This document shows, piece after piece, positions 11,312 to 23,487 of a stretch of 64,000 nucleotides of DNA. Under the pieces are notes generated by a model. It searched no databases, was not told where the DNA came from, and worked only from the letters and a program-made list of their open reading frames with translations. Source of the stretch: Jackrogersella multiformis (Eukaryota > Ascomycota > Sordariomycetes > Xylariales > Hypoxylaceae); the NCBI GenBank assembly GCA_902806575.1, contig CADCXD010000003.1, positions 246,564-310,563 on the forward strand, given 5' to 3'. Numbering within the stretch: position 1 is the first letter of the stretch; each line of letters starts with the position of its first letter. A program made the translations under genes and the position numbers.

Positions 11312-13079
11312 ATGAGTGACGTTGAGAAGCGTTCCGCCTCGCGTGACTCCAAGGAAGCAAATCATGTCGAGGCCTTTGACGGATTGCCACCTGATCCCGA
11401 TGCTCATCTCAGCCCGGAGGAGAAAGAGAAAGCTGTGAGTATCATCGCAATAGCGCAAGCTATGGTTTTTGTTTGGTGCAATTCTTTTTTTCGCGACGGC
11501 TGACAACCATATTTAGGACCGCAAGTTACTTTGGAGACTCGATTGGATGCTAATACCATGGGTATGCTCGTATTACCAAGTTAATCGGCGTCGTCGCACA
11601 TAGCTGACCTCTACGTCCTAGCTCTGTATCCTCTATCTGCTTGCCTTCTTGGACCGGACCAACATTGGCAACGCGAAAGTCGCAAACCTGCCTCAGGACT
11701 TGCACTTGAAGCTGCCGGGGCAGTACAACGAGACGCTTACCATCTTCTTCATATCGTACTCCCTCTTCGAGCCTCTGACCAATGTTCTCCTCAAGCGGCT
11801 GCGGCCGTCCGTGTTCATCCCGATCATCATGTAAGCTGCAACCGTGATTGTCGGATCTTAGCCGAAGGACAAACTGACTAACACCGTGACACATAAAGGG
11901 TGCTATGGGGTGCTTCCATGCTTGGCATGGGCTTCGTATACAATTACTCCGGCCTCATGGCTGCACGTTGGTTTCTAGGCCTTGCTGAGGCTGGGCTCTT
12001 CCCGGGGGTCAACTATTATCTTTCGTGCTGGTACAAGCGTTCCGAGTTCGGTGTTCGTGCCGTACGTCCACCCGCGTCCCTCCTTGCGAGTCTGTCATGT
12101 TGCTAAGCTTCTATAGGCCATTTTCTTCTCTGCGGCGGCTATCTCTGGCTCCTTCGGCGGCCTCCTTGCAGCTGCGATAGAACTCATGGACGGCATAGGC
12201 GGCCGACCTGGTTGGGCCTGGATTTTCATATTGGAGGGTCTGCTGACAATCGTGTTTGGCTTCGCGTCGTTTTGGATGGTGCATGACTTCCCGGACCAGG
12301 CCAAGTTCCTCTCGGACGATGATCGCGCCCGCGTAGTCCGCCGGCTTAAATCGGATCAACAATCGTCAGCCGAGCACGAGGAGTGGAAAATGAGTTATCT
12401 CATCGCTGGCCTAAAAGACTGGAAGATGTGGTTGGGTATGGTTATCTATATGGGTTGCGACATGCCCCTTTACGCCTTTTCGCTATTTTTGCCCAGCATT
12501 ATTCAGGAACTGGGCTGGAGCACTAGTATCGTCCGCTCGCAGTTGCTAACTGTACCCCCATACGCCGCCGCCGCTTTGCTGACTGTTGCCATTGGCTTTA
12601 TCGCCGACCGAACCCGCCAGCGTGGTTTGTGCAACATTGTCGTTAGTCTTGTTGGTGTTGCCGGGTTCTTGATGCTTCTCGCCTCCACCGATCCTCGAGT
12701 TAAGTACGCCGGCACCTTCCTGGGAGCGCTCGGCATCTACCCCTGCATCTCCAACACCATCAGCTGGATGGCGAACAACATCGAAGGTGTGTATAAGCGG
12801 GGTGTCGTGCTCGGTTTTGTGATTGGTTGGGGCAACTTGAACGGCATCGTGAGCTCGAATATCTACTTCAACTCGCCGAGGTATCTCGAAGGTCACGGGG
12901 TCATGGTCGCCTATATGACGTTGTTCCTATTCGGTGGCAGCGTGCTCATGACGACGTTGCTCCGCATTGAGAATAAGAAGAGACACGAAGGGAAGCGCGA
13001 CTACCGTATCGAGGGAAAGAGCGCGGCGGAGATCGAGGCCCTAGGTGACGGAAGACCAGACTTCTTTTATACAGTTTGA
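11312..13079 (+). CDS. MFS transporter, Dal5/allantoate-permease (ACS) type, 500 aa
   Basis: Five exons: 11312-11434, 11517-11561, 11622-11830, 11899-12061 and 12117-13079. All introns are 55-82 nt with GT..AG ends, and the joined frame is 1503 nt. The N-terminal 45 residues are charged and cytosolic. The first membrane segment carries LCILYLLAFLDRTNIGNAKV, the hallmark of the anion:cation symporter (Dal5/TNA1) branch. RWFLGLAEAGLFPGVNYYLSCWY follows at TM4-5, GRPGWAWIFILEGLLT ends TM6, and a second six-TM half ends near residue 470. Such carriers import organic anions such as allantoate, nicotinate, pantothenate or aromatic acids across the plasma membrane. The substrate cannot be read from the sequence. 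The gene has no close functional neighbour. It is the intact counterpart of the frame-broken MFS gene at 53.9-55.5 kb. Confidence 0.93.
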
Positions 13080-13935
13080 TTAAGAAAAGGGGCGGTACGA
13101 GTATATTGAATCGCATAGGGGTAGGATATAAGGACGTTCAGGATACCCTTTGTTCCTTGGTCCTTAGTCTAAGTTTTACATTGTTGGCGAGGCGTGTCGA
13201 GGCTAACGCCTCTTCTAGAGACATGGCTTATACTACTCGAACCTGTCGAATATAGGTACCATAGCCCGAAAATCGGAGCTAGTGTTACGGAATGAGATTG
13301 TTGAGATACCACATTCGTTCATACGATATAGTATCGCATCGTCTGGTCATTTCTTGTGAAGCTCTTAAAGAGTGATTGAACTATTTATAGCTTTTGTCTA
13401 CAAGTCATTTTCCTTTCGAGCCCACTATCGTCCATAATATTAGTCATATTTCGCTTACATGACTTCCTGGGACGCCTGCGCCGGGAACTGGTTTGAGGCT
13501 TACCTAAGTGTAACCACACCAATAAGTCAAGTTTACTAACCTGCTACCTAGGTAGGTGCCCAAGCTCTAGGTCCTCGAGTCTAGCGATATGTCCTGTTGT
13601 CTCGTTGGTAGAATGCGAGCCTACGATGAACATTGTCAACATCTCATAAGTACCAGATGAATGTATAGACCATGTAGCTAACCTGTTCCGATCTAGTACT
13701 TACGGACAGCCTATTCAACTGGGACTGTCATTGCCGTGAATATTAAGCTAGCCCAATGATGGCTGCGTTCGGCCATGCTTCAAGGTCTCGGGCTGTGCTA
13801 GTAAATGTCATTCTAGGTACTTGATGTAGGTACGCAATACAAATGCAGGTGGTATTTCAGTTTTTTCGATCTTGTTATATGGACAGTATCAAAGAACCGG
13901 GTTGTAACATCATGGTATTTATGTATAAATTAATA
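13080..13935. other. Intergenic, no gene seen
   Basis: The first 100-200 nt are the likely 3' UTR of the MFS gene. The remainder has no coding pattern. One CTACCTAGGTAGGTG motif lies near 13545. Confidence 0.5.
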
Positions 13936-14307
13936 TAGAGTAATGCTACGTGGACAGTGATTTCTGAGACAGCTGTGCGCAGCTGTCTCGCAGATGCTAC
14001 ATATCGCATTTCAACTTATACACACCTTTATTTGTTTATATACCTAGGTACTTAAGGTAGCCTTTCATATTTAGTTTCGATTAATATGAATGTATTAAAT
14101 TAATAGGAATTTAGGAGAGCTATAAAGAAACTTATTTTTATTATATAAAACCGAGTATTAAGAAGTTTATAAATGAATAAGTCCCTAGTAAATAGGTATG
14201 TAAGGGTGTTTAGTGAAGGTGGCATCTGCTGACAGCTGCTTACGGCTGTCTCAAAAATCACTGTCCACCGAAGTGAAGTTTTTCACTGTCCACGTAGCAT
14301 TACTCTA
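13936..14307. mobile_element. MITE with TA target duplication (Tc1/mariner-like)
   Basis: A 23-nt terminal inverted repeat starting GAGTAATGCTACGTGG (13938-13960) is repeated exactly in inverse at 14283-14305. TA dinucleotides flank both ends. Inside the termini a second, imperfect inverted pair (GACAGTGATTT, GAGACAGC and AGCTGTC blocks at about 13952-13995, and again at 14220-14270) extends the symmetry. The element is 368 bp between the TA sites and has no open frame for a transposase. This fits a non-autonomous miniature element of the TA-inserting Tc1/mariner/pogo group. Family assignment beyond that is inference. Confidence 0.88.
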
Positions 14308-14344
14308 AATATATACTGCTCTTCAGCTCCGGCTGTAAGCTGGA

Positions 14345-14388
14345 TCATGGACCCAATGACAGTATGGACCCAATGACAGTATGGACCT
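14345..14388 (+). repeat. Two-copy tandem repeat (about 20 bp)
   Basis: The unit ATGGACCCAATGACAGT with short flanks is repeated directly twice, just outside the MITE. The MITE lies immediately upstream. Confidence 0.85.
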
Positions 14389-14506
14389 TGACCGGAAGCT
14401 TCAACGTCACCAGGTGCAGCAACCGTAAGCCAGCCAATCTACTACGTTTCTTCAACCGGAATGGTAGCGACGCGTCCGCGAAACCGCCAAAATAACCGAT
14501 GTTCAT

Positions 14507-14618
14507 CAACAGGAACAACAAATTACTAAAAAAAAAGAACATAGTACATCCAAGCCACTGTGTATTAGCTGGCTCAGTTGTACCATTTGCTATTCTTAGT
14601 AATTTGTTGTTCCTGTTG
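14507..14618. repeat. 23-bp inverted repeat with 66-nt spacer
   Basis: The left arm 14507-14529 (CAACAGGAACAACAAATTAC and on) is the exact reverse complement of 14596-14618. It lies 200 bp beyond the MITE. It could be the termini of a tiny decayed element or a foldback sequence. No coding content was found. Confidence 0.85.
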
Positions 14619-14879
14619 TTGTATGCCAGTCAAGGAGATAATTATGGTGAATGATGGCGGGCCATGGAACTTGAAACCGCCAAACCGCTATCACCATTAG
14701 TACATATTCTCGCATACAAATTGTAGTGTCAAAGTATGTACCTTTAATGCCTATAATACATACATATCTAATTAAGTAGGTAAATAGTTATATATGTAAA
14801 AAGAATTCTACGTAATAACAATTCAATTGGGAGCCGGGGGCAGGATCCGGACCGGAGACCTTGATCTCGAATTTACTTT

Positions 14880-15349
14880 TTGCAAGACTTCAAATCAGGC
14901 CCCAAAAGGGGCTACAGCAAAAAAGGCAAAGGGATTACATTACAAAAGACTGCACCGCCGAAAAGGGACTTCAAATTAATCCATATAGGACTTTACGATA
15001 ATCTTCAAGTCGATCATAATAGCTTTCAAATAATGTATATCATGTCACCTAAACCATTTATTTTCGATCAATGGATTTATTTTCAAGAAGAAGCTCAAGC
15101 CGAGGATCTTGATGCGATCACTGAGTCAAGTTTGGCTGAAAATTGTCTCAGGGGTCGCAAAGTGACAGTTTCATGGCATTAATGGACACTTCCTTCATCG
15201 TACCTCCATTTGACGAAGAACTGTCCTTGACTGGCCCCCCTGATGTAGCTCCGGTCTCTACCTCATCAGTAGATATATTTCATATCGATCCATCTTGGAC
15301 TATTGATCCCACTTTATATTCAACAGCACTAGCACCCATGAGCACCTAG
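14880..15349 (+). pseudogene. Possible decayed coding segment upstream of Cys-motif gene
   Basis: Two overlapping open frames (about 14880-15182 and 15143-15349) have protein-like composition but no ATG-to-stop gene. The first starts with a basic segment (FKSGPKRGYSKKG), reminiscent of the stretch just before many Zn2Cys6 clusters, but the expected cysteines are absent. The second reads SFIVPPFDEEL ... FHIDPSWTIDPTLYS, typical of disordered regions of fungal transcription factors. The frames are offset and separated by stops from the better-supported exons at 15.84-16.63 kb. I infer remnants of one transcription-factor-like gene, but this could be coincidence. Confidence 0.3.
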
Positions 15350-15840
15350 GTTATGCCTCTTGCCGATCAAAAGTCGAATCAAGAGTTTGCGGCTGAGAGT
15401 CATCTGGCCATAGTGAGAATTTGAGTCTCCTTCAGCTCGTACCTGGAGGGCAGCAGCACGAGTAACCTACTACCTCCCCTCCCTTCATCAATTATTTCCC
15501 ATCGCAGACCAGACCTCATGGCTGGAATATGTAAGCCCGGATTTACAACAGGATTGGAAAACCCTGGGCCTGTTATGATCGCATTTAATCACGACCCTAC
15601 AAGCCCTCTGACAGGAGAGTGAGCGCAGAAGCCAGCAGCTCAGGCAAATTATCGACGATATCTACCAATTCAGTCCAATTCAGTACCCGGCCATCATGAT
15701 CCACCGTAAAATACATCTACTCCCAAAATAAAGCAACCAGTGAATTCAAAGGTGACTCAGATGGTTTCTCACAGCGGTGCGCCTCAGGAGTATTTCTCTA
15801 CATTTTAAGCCTCTGGATATGCCGAACCGACAAGAGTCAA

Positions 15841-16630
15841 GCAAAGGCGAGTATCTGGCCCACTGTAAGTACTGGTGGTAGAACTTGCTTACGATGCAAA
15901 AATCAGCATCTCAGTGTATGTTATACTCTCCCCCTTTATGACTTCACATGTAAGCTTATATCTGTCTAGTGCTCTGGGGGTTTCCCGTACGAGAAATGTC
16001 AGGCTCTTTGGAATCAAGTCGAAAAGAATATTCGCAACAGAACCATAATGTGGAAACACTGCTTCGATTCTAATATATCACAACTGGATCCGTCACATTC
16101 TCGTACGTTTTTATCCGCATTTCAAGAAGCATTATTGATCCTGATACCTTAGTATAGTTGCTCTGCGAAATCGCGATAAGGATGCACATGATAGTGTATG
16201 CGTTAAACACCACCCTTGTCGAAACTCCATAATGTCCCCTCCCGAACATTTTGAACTCACTGTGATGAGAAGAGTCGAGGAAAGTTACATGAATGCCATG
16301 GATGTAGCCACAAAACGCAATACAACGAACCCACTTGTTCTAGTCTATCGCCACCCAGAAACACCTACTATCTGTACGATAAGACCCGAAGAATTACATG
16401 ATATAGTTCTTCTAGGGGAACTCCAGCTTGGCTATGTTATGAAAGCCCTCTTGGCGATCATGGATACCAAGACGTTGTTGAATATATCCAGGGAGAAAGC
16501 ATTACTAGAGTTTCGTTTGCTCGTGGAGGTACTTCCTATACGTGGAATGTTCTACATGAAGGCTCCGCCGCATTCGAAAGTTGGGGAAAGACCACCGATG
16601 ATGATTGGACCTGTTTGGGAATATTCCTAA
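15841..16630 (+). CDS. Putative Cys-motif (zinc-cluster-like) fungal protein, 5' end unresolved
   Basis: Three exons fit together: up to 15915, 15970-16102 and 16158-16630. Donors are GTATGT and GTACGT, acceptors are CTAG and TATAG, and phases match. The first junction creates CLRCKNQHLSCSGGFPYEKC, a CX2CX6CX8C array like the first half of a fungal zinc cluster; the second CX2C pair is missing. Downstream are WNQVEKN, MWKHCFDSNISQLDPSHS, RRVEESYMNAM and TICTIRPEELHDIVLLGELQLGYVMKALL, which look like normal folded helical protein. The frame is open upstream to 15700 but has no ATG, so the first exon or exons are unknown and may lie in, or have been lost from, the 14.9-15.3 kb segment. It could be a divergent transcriptional regulator; function is not established. 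Confidence 0.5.
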
Positions 16631-19600
16631 CGAAATAGAGCAGGATACCTACCTAGATAGGCAGGCAAGTTTCTTAACTCGACAAGGGGATCTAGGTTCT
16701 CGGTTGTTGTGGATAGCCACTATCACATGAGCATCGAGACGACCAACGACATAGTTTCGGAAGGGGGAAATTGAGTAGCCGTCTCGCTGGGCTTGCTTGT
16801 ATTATCTTAGAAACATAAACAATAGTGGTGTTGGTTCTTTATATGAGCACTAAACTATATAATCAAAGGGTGAAGTCTTTGGTTTATAGAACTTTTATGT
16901 CTTGTAATTTGGACCCTTTTTGATGGACGACAAGATCAAAATAGGGCTTTGACCAACTTTCAAAGTATTTTGATTGTGACCATTCAGGAAGTTCCATAAA
17001 CGGTCTTTAACGCTTAATACATCTACACAAGGAGTCACGGAGTTGTTACACGTACACGTACACGTACATGTACACACCCCGTAGAGTGATAAGCGTCTCT
17101 GTTTCGGGTCCCGGAGCTTTTAGGTACGGCATGTTACCTCACCAAGTGTTATAATAAAAGGACACGAGGTTGACGGTCCGGTCCACTGGCGACATGCTAC
17201 CGACGTACGAGGGACACGAGAGTGGCATAGAGCGGTGGCTAATTAACTTGTACATATTATCACCTGGGAGACTTAAATTATGCTGGATCAGGGGATCCGA
17301 GTCTGAGCCTGGATTGGCCACAACATTTTCTTGTGCTCTTCGAGATAACTTTTGCTCCCGAAACTATCGACTAGGACTAGGACTCTAGAAAAGTTATTTG
17401 CCTATAAATGAAGCTCCAAGCTAAATTGCCCCAGTAGTATAATAGCCCTGTCAACCAATCACGCTGCATAAAGACTAGTCTTATCCGCTACAAACGGCAA
17501 TAATGGATCTACCTAAGTACCTACCTAGTGTAGTCGCTAAACTTACTTTCCCCATGGGTAAAATGGATCACAGCCCTGGAGGGTGGGCCTCTCTCATACT
17601 ACCTAGGACTACCTAGGTACCTAGGTAGGTAGCGCCTAGGCAGTCTACTGTACAAACTTCACCATAACTCTCCTTTTATCTATTTGAACATTTGTTGACG
17701 GTTTGTTCTCGGTGAAACTTCTGTTAAGGGCATTCATTCATTTAGTACCTACTTAAGGTAACTGGATACCGATTGTAAGAATCTTAGTGCTAACGATGAA
17801 AGATTACATTAATATTCTAAGTTGCTAACAAGGGTCAGTTAATAGTCACGGACGAGCAACGTATCGATTTGATTCGGTTCGGATCATAACTCACAACACG
17901 GGATACAGATTGAACATTGCATTTCAATCATCCATCACGATATGCTCGGAAATCCGGATCGAAGTTACTCGTAACCTTGGGAAAGACCCTCAGTGTCGCG
18001 GGAACGTTTATCGCTAACTGCAATATCCCATAGGCATTGAAGTAGGTAACCTTGGGGTTATCCTAGACAACTCATTCCGTGACCGAGACTTTGTCGCCGC
18101 AAGTCAATACCCTGAGAAATGGCTTGTTCTCGTTGGTCCAGCAGCCTCGAATCGGCGGTACTTAGCCTCAGTGCATCCCATTGAGATGTGAGAGCCGTTC
18201 GCCATTGGGCCGTTGCTGCAGCTTGCATCATGTGGTGTAGCAAACAGCTGCCCGCAGTCTTGATTTGATCAACAATAATGCCCTTTGTTCACCGCAATTG
18301 TTCTTCAAATTAGCGAGGCGTCAGGGGAGACTTCTTGGAGTATATCCCTTTGTGATTTTTAATGTTCCTGTCACGCGAACAGGTATTGGAGATTTCACCT
18401 TCATCAATTCCAGTGTGGCTGTTTAACAAGGCAATATTCGGCAATATGTCAGGGGTTCGGTTCGTCAGCTTCAAAGCAGCCATCCTAGGGATACCTTGTC
18501 GACCCTAGTTCATTGATGTGCAAGGATTGGGTTTGTAACATATTTCTCCGATCAAACCAGGCTTTTTGATATCGATATTAATACCTGGGTATCCAACAGT
18601 TCACGTGGGGAAGATTTCAAGACAGGCGGGATGGATTTGATAACAAATTGGAGAAATAAACATAGGTACCGGTAGGTAGGTTAGGTCACCCCGGTACACA
18701 TGTGGCAACCTTGGAACTGTGTGGATCGACAGATCTCCAAATCTCCATCATCATCCATTCGACTGTTTGCTCTTCGTAGCAGACCCCCGAAAAAAAGGCG
18801 TGGGCGTGGGAGATAACTCAAGTAAGCCACTCCCCCAACGCCTTTAAAACAATACTATGTAAGTCACAATACTGCCATAATACTGTTAGAGACGCCTGCC
18901 TGAACGTTAAAACCTATCAATCAGAGTAAGAAAAGTCCTCCTGATCCTCAATTGCACATGTAATCCTGAATTACACTTATATGTGCATATCATTGCGTCC
19001 AGCAACTTCCTCGGTAACCATACTTGGCCATTATCTGGTGAGGCTCACCTGAACATGCAGGCTACGGCGATCTGCGGGGGACTTTGATGTTTAATATCGC
19101 ATTATATGTCATTGTCAATCTGCAATGTCCTAGGCTGCGCCTATCTAAACGTTCCTTGGCATAGGTAGGGTTAATATTTCCCTTACTTATTAGGTATGTA
19201 TGTTAGGCATCTGCATAGCGTTTCTCAACGTTGGAAGTCATAGAATAATAGGCAAGGCCAGACGAGTTTCAGCAAACCATCTCGTATTGGCTGAGCTGGT
19301 GGCGCATTCTAGAAGGAATAAATCCTTCGAATTTGTAAATACTGTTTAGTAAGGCTATAGAAATTCGAGATCACTCAAATTATTAGACAAATCTCATACC
19401 TCAACATACCTTAGGTACCGTACGTATCTAGTAGTATACGACAATCACGATTAGATCTCCTAAAACATCGTTCTTCTATACCTATGAACTATGTCATTGC
19501 TCCTCCCGGATAACTTTACCTGGCTGTGAAACATGTAAATGAAAGAAGGGCCCGAGTCTGGGTTCGGGAACTATGGAAGGGACTGGTAAATTACCTACCT

Positions 19601-20739
19601 ACCCATCCTGCTACCAGCTTCCAACTTCTAATACCAGCCCTGTTAGAGGTAGATATGAGGTACCTGGGTAGGTAAGCTGCCAAGTACCTCACTTCCCCCA
19701 GGTATCTCTCACCAAATCTCCAACTACGTATTATGCGTTTCCCGCCCGTTGCCAGGTGTATTAGCCAAGGCTGAGGATGCATCTCCTATGCATCCACCCA
19801 ATCGACCATATCTCCTCCGAATACCTGTGTACATCATTCTTACATCGCTTGCCTCCGTCACTCCTGTCATGGTGCAGATCATGCAGCCATAGATGTGATT
19901 TATATTAGGCCAGCAGACCAAGGCTGCGGATACATGCGTAGCTGGGCTTGTTCTAATTCACTTCCATTATTAAACCTCGACATTCATCAAGTTATACCTC
20001 ACATTAACGCCCCGCGCGCGCCTGGTTTCGCGCACATAACAGCTTAAATCCAACTATTAATCCGACTTTCGTCCCCGACCTCGTATTCTTCTTGAGCCTA
20101 TCCTAATTTTTAGAATAGAAATCGGCCTATACAGCTACCTGTCGGACCGAGTTACCCTACTACATCCATTGCCTCACTTCCATCCCATATATCCCCTCAC
20201 CCAACCTACGCAAGATACCGTCCACCAATCCCTCAGCTTCAGTTTTTTTCCTTTCTATTATCAACAGTTTGCGGTTATAATTTTCATTTGTTCGCAGTGG
20301 CTTTCGCCTATAGTTGTTCTTCAATCCTTTCCTGTCCTAAGTGCGTCGCATACCCATTCATTTACACAAATTACTGTTGCCCTTACAACCGTCATCTCCT
20401 AAGAGAAGCGGTATACCTAATTACATCTGCGCCTGATCTGGTCTATCCGCCGTTGCAGGAGAAACAGTTCAAATTGCCCTGTCATTGATATCCTCCTATA
20501 TCTACTCCGAATGAATAAGGGCCGACCTGTGTAACCGCAACCTGAAAGGCTCATTGCGTTTATCTATGGAAGAGGCATATTGACATCCATTGGGCATTCC
20601 TACAACTAGGATAATCTGTTTCAAAGTTTCATCGGGGGTGGCGCCGCCTCGACAGCATTGTTCTGTCCTGGAGAACTACCTATACCTTTAGTCGATATTT
20701 CTATGACCATCGATCCAATCCCAAGTTGCGACAGCCGTG
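16631..20739. other. Gene-poor intergenic block (4.1 kb)
   Basis: No recognisable gene was found. Short open frames at 16.9-17.4, 18.06-18.24 and 19.6-19.9 kb lack motifs and overlap on opposite strands. Notable items are an ACGTAC hexamer run at about 17046-17075 and a cluster of CCTAGG/TAGGTA motifs at 17595-17640. A pyrimidine-rich leader-like segment at 20160-20480 precedes the GPCR gene. Confidence 0.5.
17046..17075. repeat. ACGTAC/CACGTA microsatellite
   Basis: A short tandem run of CACGTA/TACACG hexamers decays to TACATGTACAC. It is self-complementary and lies in gene-free sequence. Confidence 0.75.
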
Positions 20740-22468
20740 ATGGACGGCACGGTACACAAAGACCCTGATGGAAGTGGCCAGGTAATGGACCCTGGTTCAC
20801 TTACAAGGCAGCATATCGAAACCATCGTGGTCTTCGAGAGATTAGGAGCTGCATTATCCGTTACCGGAGTGCTTCTGATCTTCATTGCCTACGCCCTTTC
20901 CAAGAGACTACGGAGCGTGCCCAACACATTCATCGTCTTTGCATCGTTCGCGAACCTGGGAGCCAGCATCGCCTGTTTAATAGGATACTCAGGGGTCAAG
21001 GCAGGGTCGAATAGTCATCTATGCCAGGCTCAGGCCTTCATGTTTGAACTGTAAGTTTACTAACAATTCTCTCATATACAGAGATAAATAAGGGGTTACC
21101 GATGAACTTTGACTAATACCGGGCTAGGTTTATGCAATCAGATCCATGGTGGTCCTTTGCTATGGCCGTCAATGTGTATATGGTGTTCTTCTTCTCTGCA
21201 AACCCGAACAGCTTTCTGCGTTACTGGTGGGCGTACTTCCTCGTCTGTTATGGAGTTCCTTTCATTCCTTCTTTGTGGTTACTTATTGCCCGCGGCGGTG
21301 ATGGACAGAATGTCTACGGTAATGCGACGGTAAGCTAATCCCCATCTCAGATACATGCTATTTCCCCCTTATCATCACGGACCCATTCGTTATTATCGAT
21401 GCTAACATTGCCTTAGATTTGGTGTTGGATAGATAAGGACTGGTCCAATTTACGAATCTACACGTACTACCTCCCCATATGGGTTTGTATTATACTCTCG
21501 TCCTGTATATACGCTGCGGTTGGCTACCATGTTTTCAAACAACGTAATCAGCTGCGAAACCTATCACTGAGCAACCCGGCCCGCGATGTGCCGACAGAGC
21601 GCGACTCAGGGGAGAAGGTAAGCTACCTATACCTATACCATACTAGAAGACCTGGAGCTAGATTAGCTAACAACACCAGCAGACACTATTCACCAACGCA
21701 GCTGTTATGGGCAGCATCAACCGAGAAGTCGTGCAAGTGACAACAGTAAATTCATCAACCGCTCATGCCATCAGCAAATCATCCTCCGCCGGCGGTGTCT
21801 CATCCACCAACTGGTTCGACGGCCCTCCCGACAACCAATCCTACTTCGAAGGCGCCTCGGCGCCGATCTCGCAACAACAGCAGGGGCAGCAGCAGCAACG
21901 TGTCAACCCGTACCAGACGACGATCACGCGGATCACAGCAGACCGATCACCGCGCGAAGGCATCTGTGCGCGTCTCCGCGGGAACGCGCAGCGGTGGCGC
22001 ACGCGCTTCAACCACATGGACCCGGTGAAGCTGGCGTACCTGCGGACGTCGTTCGTGTTCGCGATCAGCGTGTTCGTGACGTGGACGCCAAGCAGCATCA
22101 ACCGGGTGCACGACCTGGTCTACGCGGAGACCGCTAGCTTCGCGCTCAACCTGGCCAGCGCCGTGGTGCTGCCCCTGCAGGGCGTCTGGAACGCCGTAAT
22201 CTTCTTCTCCACGTCGTGGACGGCGCTGCGCGCCGAGGTGCGCGCCCTCCGCGACGCCCGCCGCGGCCTGCCCCGCGGCCACCACGACGCCGCCGCCGTG
22301 CGCGGCGAGCGCGAGAGGGCCGTCGAGCTGGCCCGGCGCAAGACCCACGCCAAGGGCGCCCCGGGCCAGGGGGACGACGCCGTGAGCGAGATCAGCGCCG
22401 AAAGCACTGCCGCCGAAAACGGGGGCACGGTTAGGGTCATGCGCGGCGGGTCTCTCACGAGCCTTTGA
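20740..22468 (+). CDS. cAMP-receptor-like G-protein-coupled receptor (500 aa)
   Basis: Four exons: 20740-21050, 21128-21329, 21417-21617 and 21680-22468 (an alternative acceptor at 21683 drops one Gln). The ATG at 20740 is used because the longer frame only adds a GTG codon. The N-terminus is short and extracellular. TM1 covers FERLGAALSVTGVLLIFIAY, followed by TM2 (VPNTFIVFASFANLGASIACLIGY), TM3 (WWSFAMAVNVYMVFFF), TM4, and TM5 after WCWIDKDWSNLRIYTYYLPIW. The third cytoplasmic loop of about 130 residues is long and Ser/Gln-rich. TM6 is LAYLRTSFVFAISVFVTWTPSSINR and TM7 is FALNLASAVVLPLQGVWNAVIFF. The layout and WCWI/TWTPSSINR motifs fit the class E cAMP-receptor-like (GPR-1 type) receptors of filamentous fungi, which act at the plasma membrane through G proteins. 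The ligand is unknown. The tail (about 90 residues) is charged, and its DNA is much more GC-rich than exons 1-3. Confidence 0.9.
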
Positions 22469-23487
22469 GCCCGTGGGTTGGGAGCTTGGGGCTAGGCCGC
22501 TTATACCCCTGTATCGTTGATGAGATGATACCTACAGTTGCGTCACCTATACTGTTCAACGAGAGTTGAAATGTACACAAGAAACGAGGAAAGGTACATA
22601 TCTTTCTTTTCTATGCTGGATAGATGCTAGATGACCTATCTAGGTAGATAAGGAAGCTTGATGGATAGGTGTAGTGTCGGCCGAGCAGTGTGTACCTAGT
22701 TCTGTCTACTCGATGAGTGTTCGACCGGCTGTTTCACTTCAGGTCTGGGACATGAAAACTTCGAACGGGGGTATTGGTGAAGGCGGACCTAGTCGCCGCT
22801 CGTCTGTTGTGGATGGTATACCATTCTGTAAAAGACTTTCGCGAGAGTCATTAATGATAAATACAGACCGCCTTGTGTTCACATAGATGTGCTGTTCGCG
22901 TAATTTCTGGCCTCTGTGCACTTCTCGGCTCGGACGACGTACCTGGCATTATGTTAAGCTAACTTTTGGAACTTCATGGTGTTAATTGTACTGACATCTC
23001 TTAGAGTATATGGTATAATTACCTACGTGGTAGGTTAAATGGGTGTTTATAAAATTCCATACTTACCGGTAGGTAGTGTATCTATGGAGCGGGAACTCTT
23101 TGGCAACCTAACCCCTATTCAAGATTATTATTCCGCATAGGGAACTGGGTTTAAACGCTTAGTCTATTTACACCTTTTACTCTTTAAGTAAAGCCGGCCG
23201 AATTTCGCATGCGGGAATCTTACATCGAATTAATCCTACCGGTATATGACAGAACATGACCTACTAATTAGGCCTGGTAGTTATCGGATTACGGGGTTGA
23301 AATAACTTGAGCGGATTTAACGACAAACTCCATGTCCGCAATGCTATATTTAATCGATGGTCATTCAGGGAGGATATTATCAAGATAGGTGTTTCATAAC
23401 ACAATTAACAGAAGCACCCCGACTGGCATACCTTAAGTAGTTTTTCAACATCTTTCTACATCCTGATTTACCTATACAAGGCATACT
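22469..23487. other. Intergenic between GPCR and aldo/keto reductase
   Basis: No gene was seen. The first 200 nt are the probable GPCR 3' UTR. Motifs of the TACCTACGTGGTAGGT and CTTACCGGTAGGTAG type occur at 23020-23075. The last 100 nt before 23488 are the likely promoter and leader of the reductase. Confidence 0.5.

Noticed and set aside
14823..14870. tRNA-like segment (GGATCCGGACCGGAGACC resembling an inverted T-arm)
   Set aside because: No matching A box, anticodon arm or acceptor complement is visible. At best it is a decayed tRNA or SINE fragment.
21841..22458. Minus-strand frames of 86, 133 and 112 codons
   Set aside because: Antisense shadows of the GPCR's GC-rich last exon.
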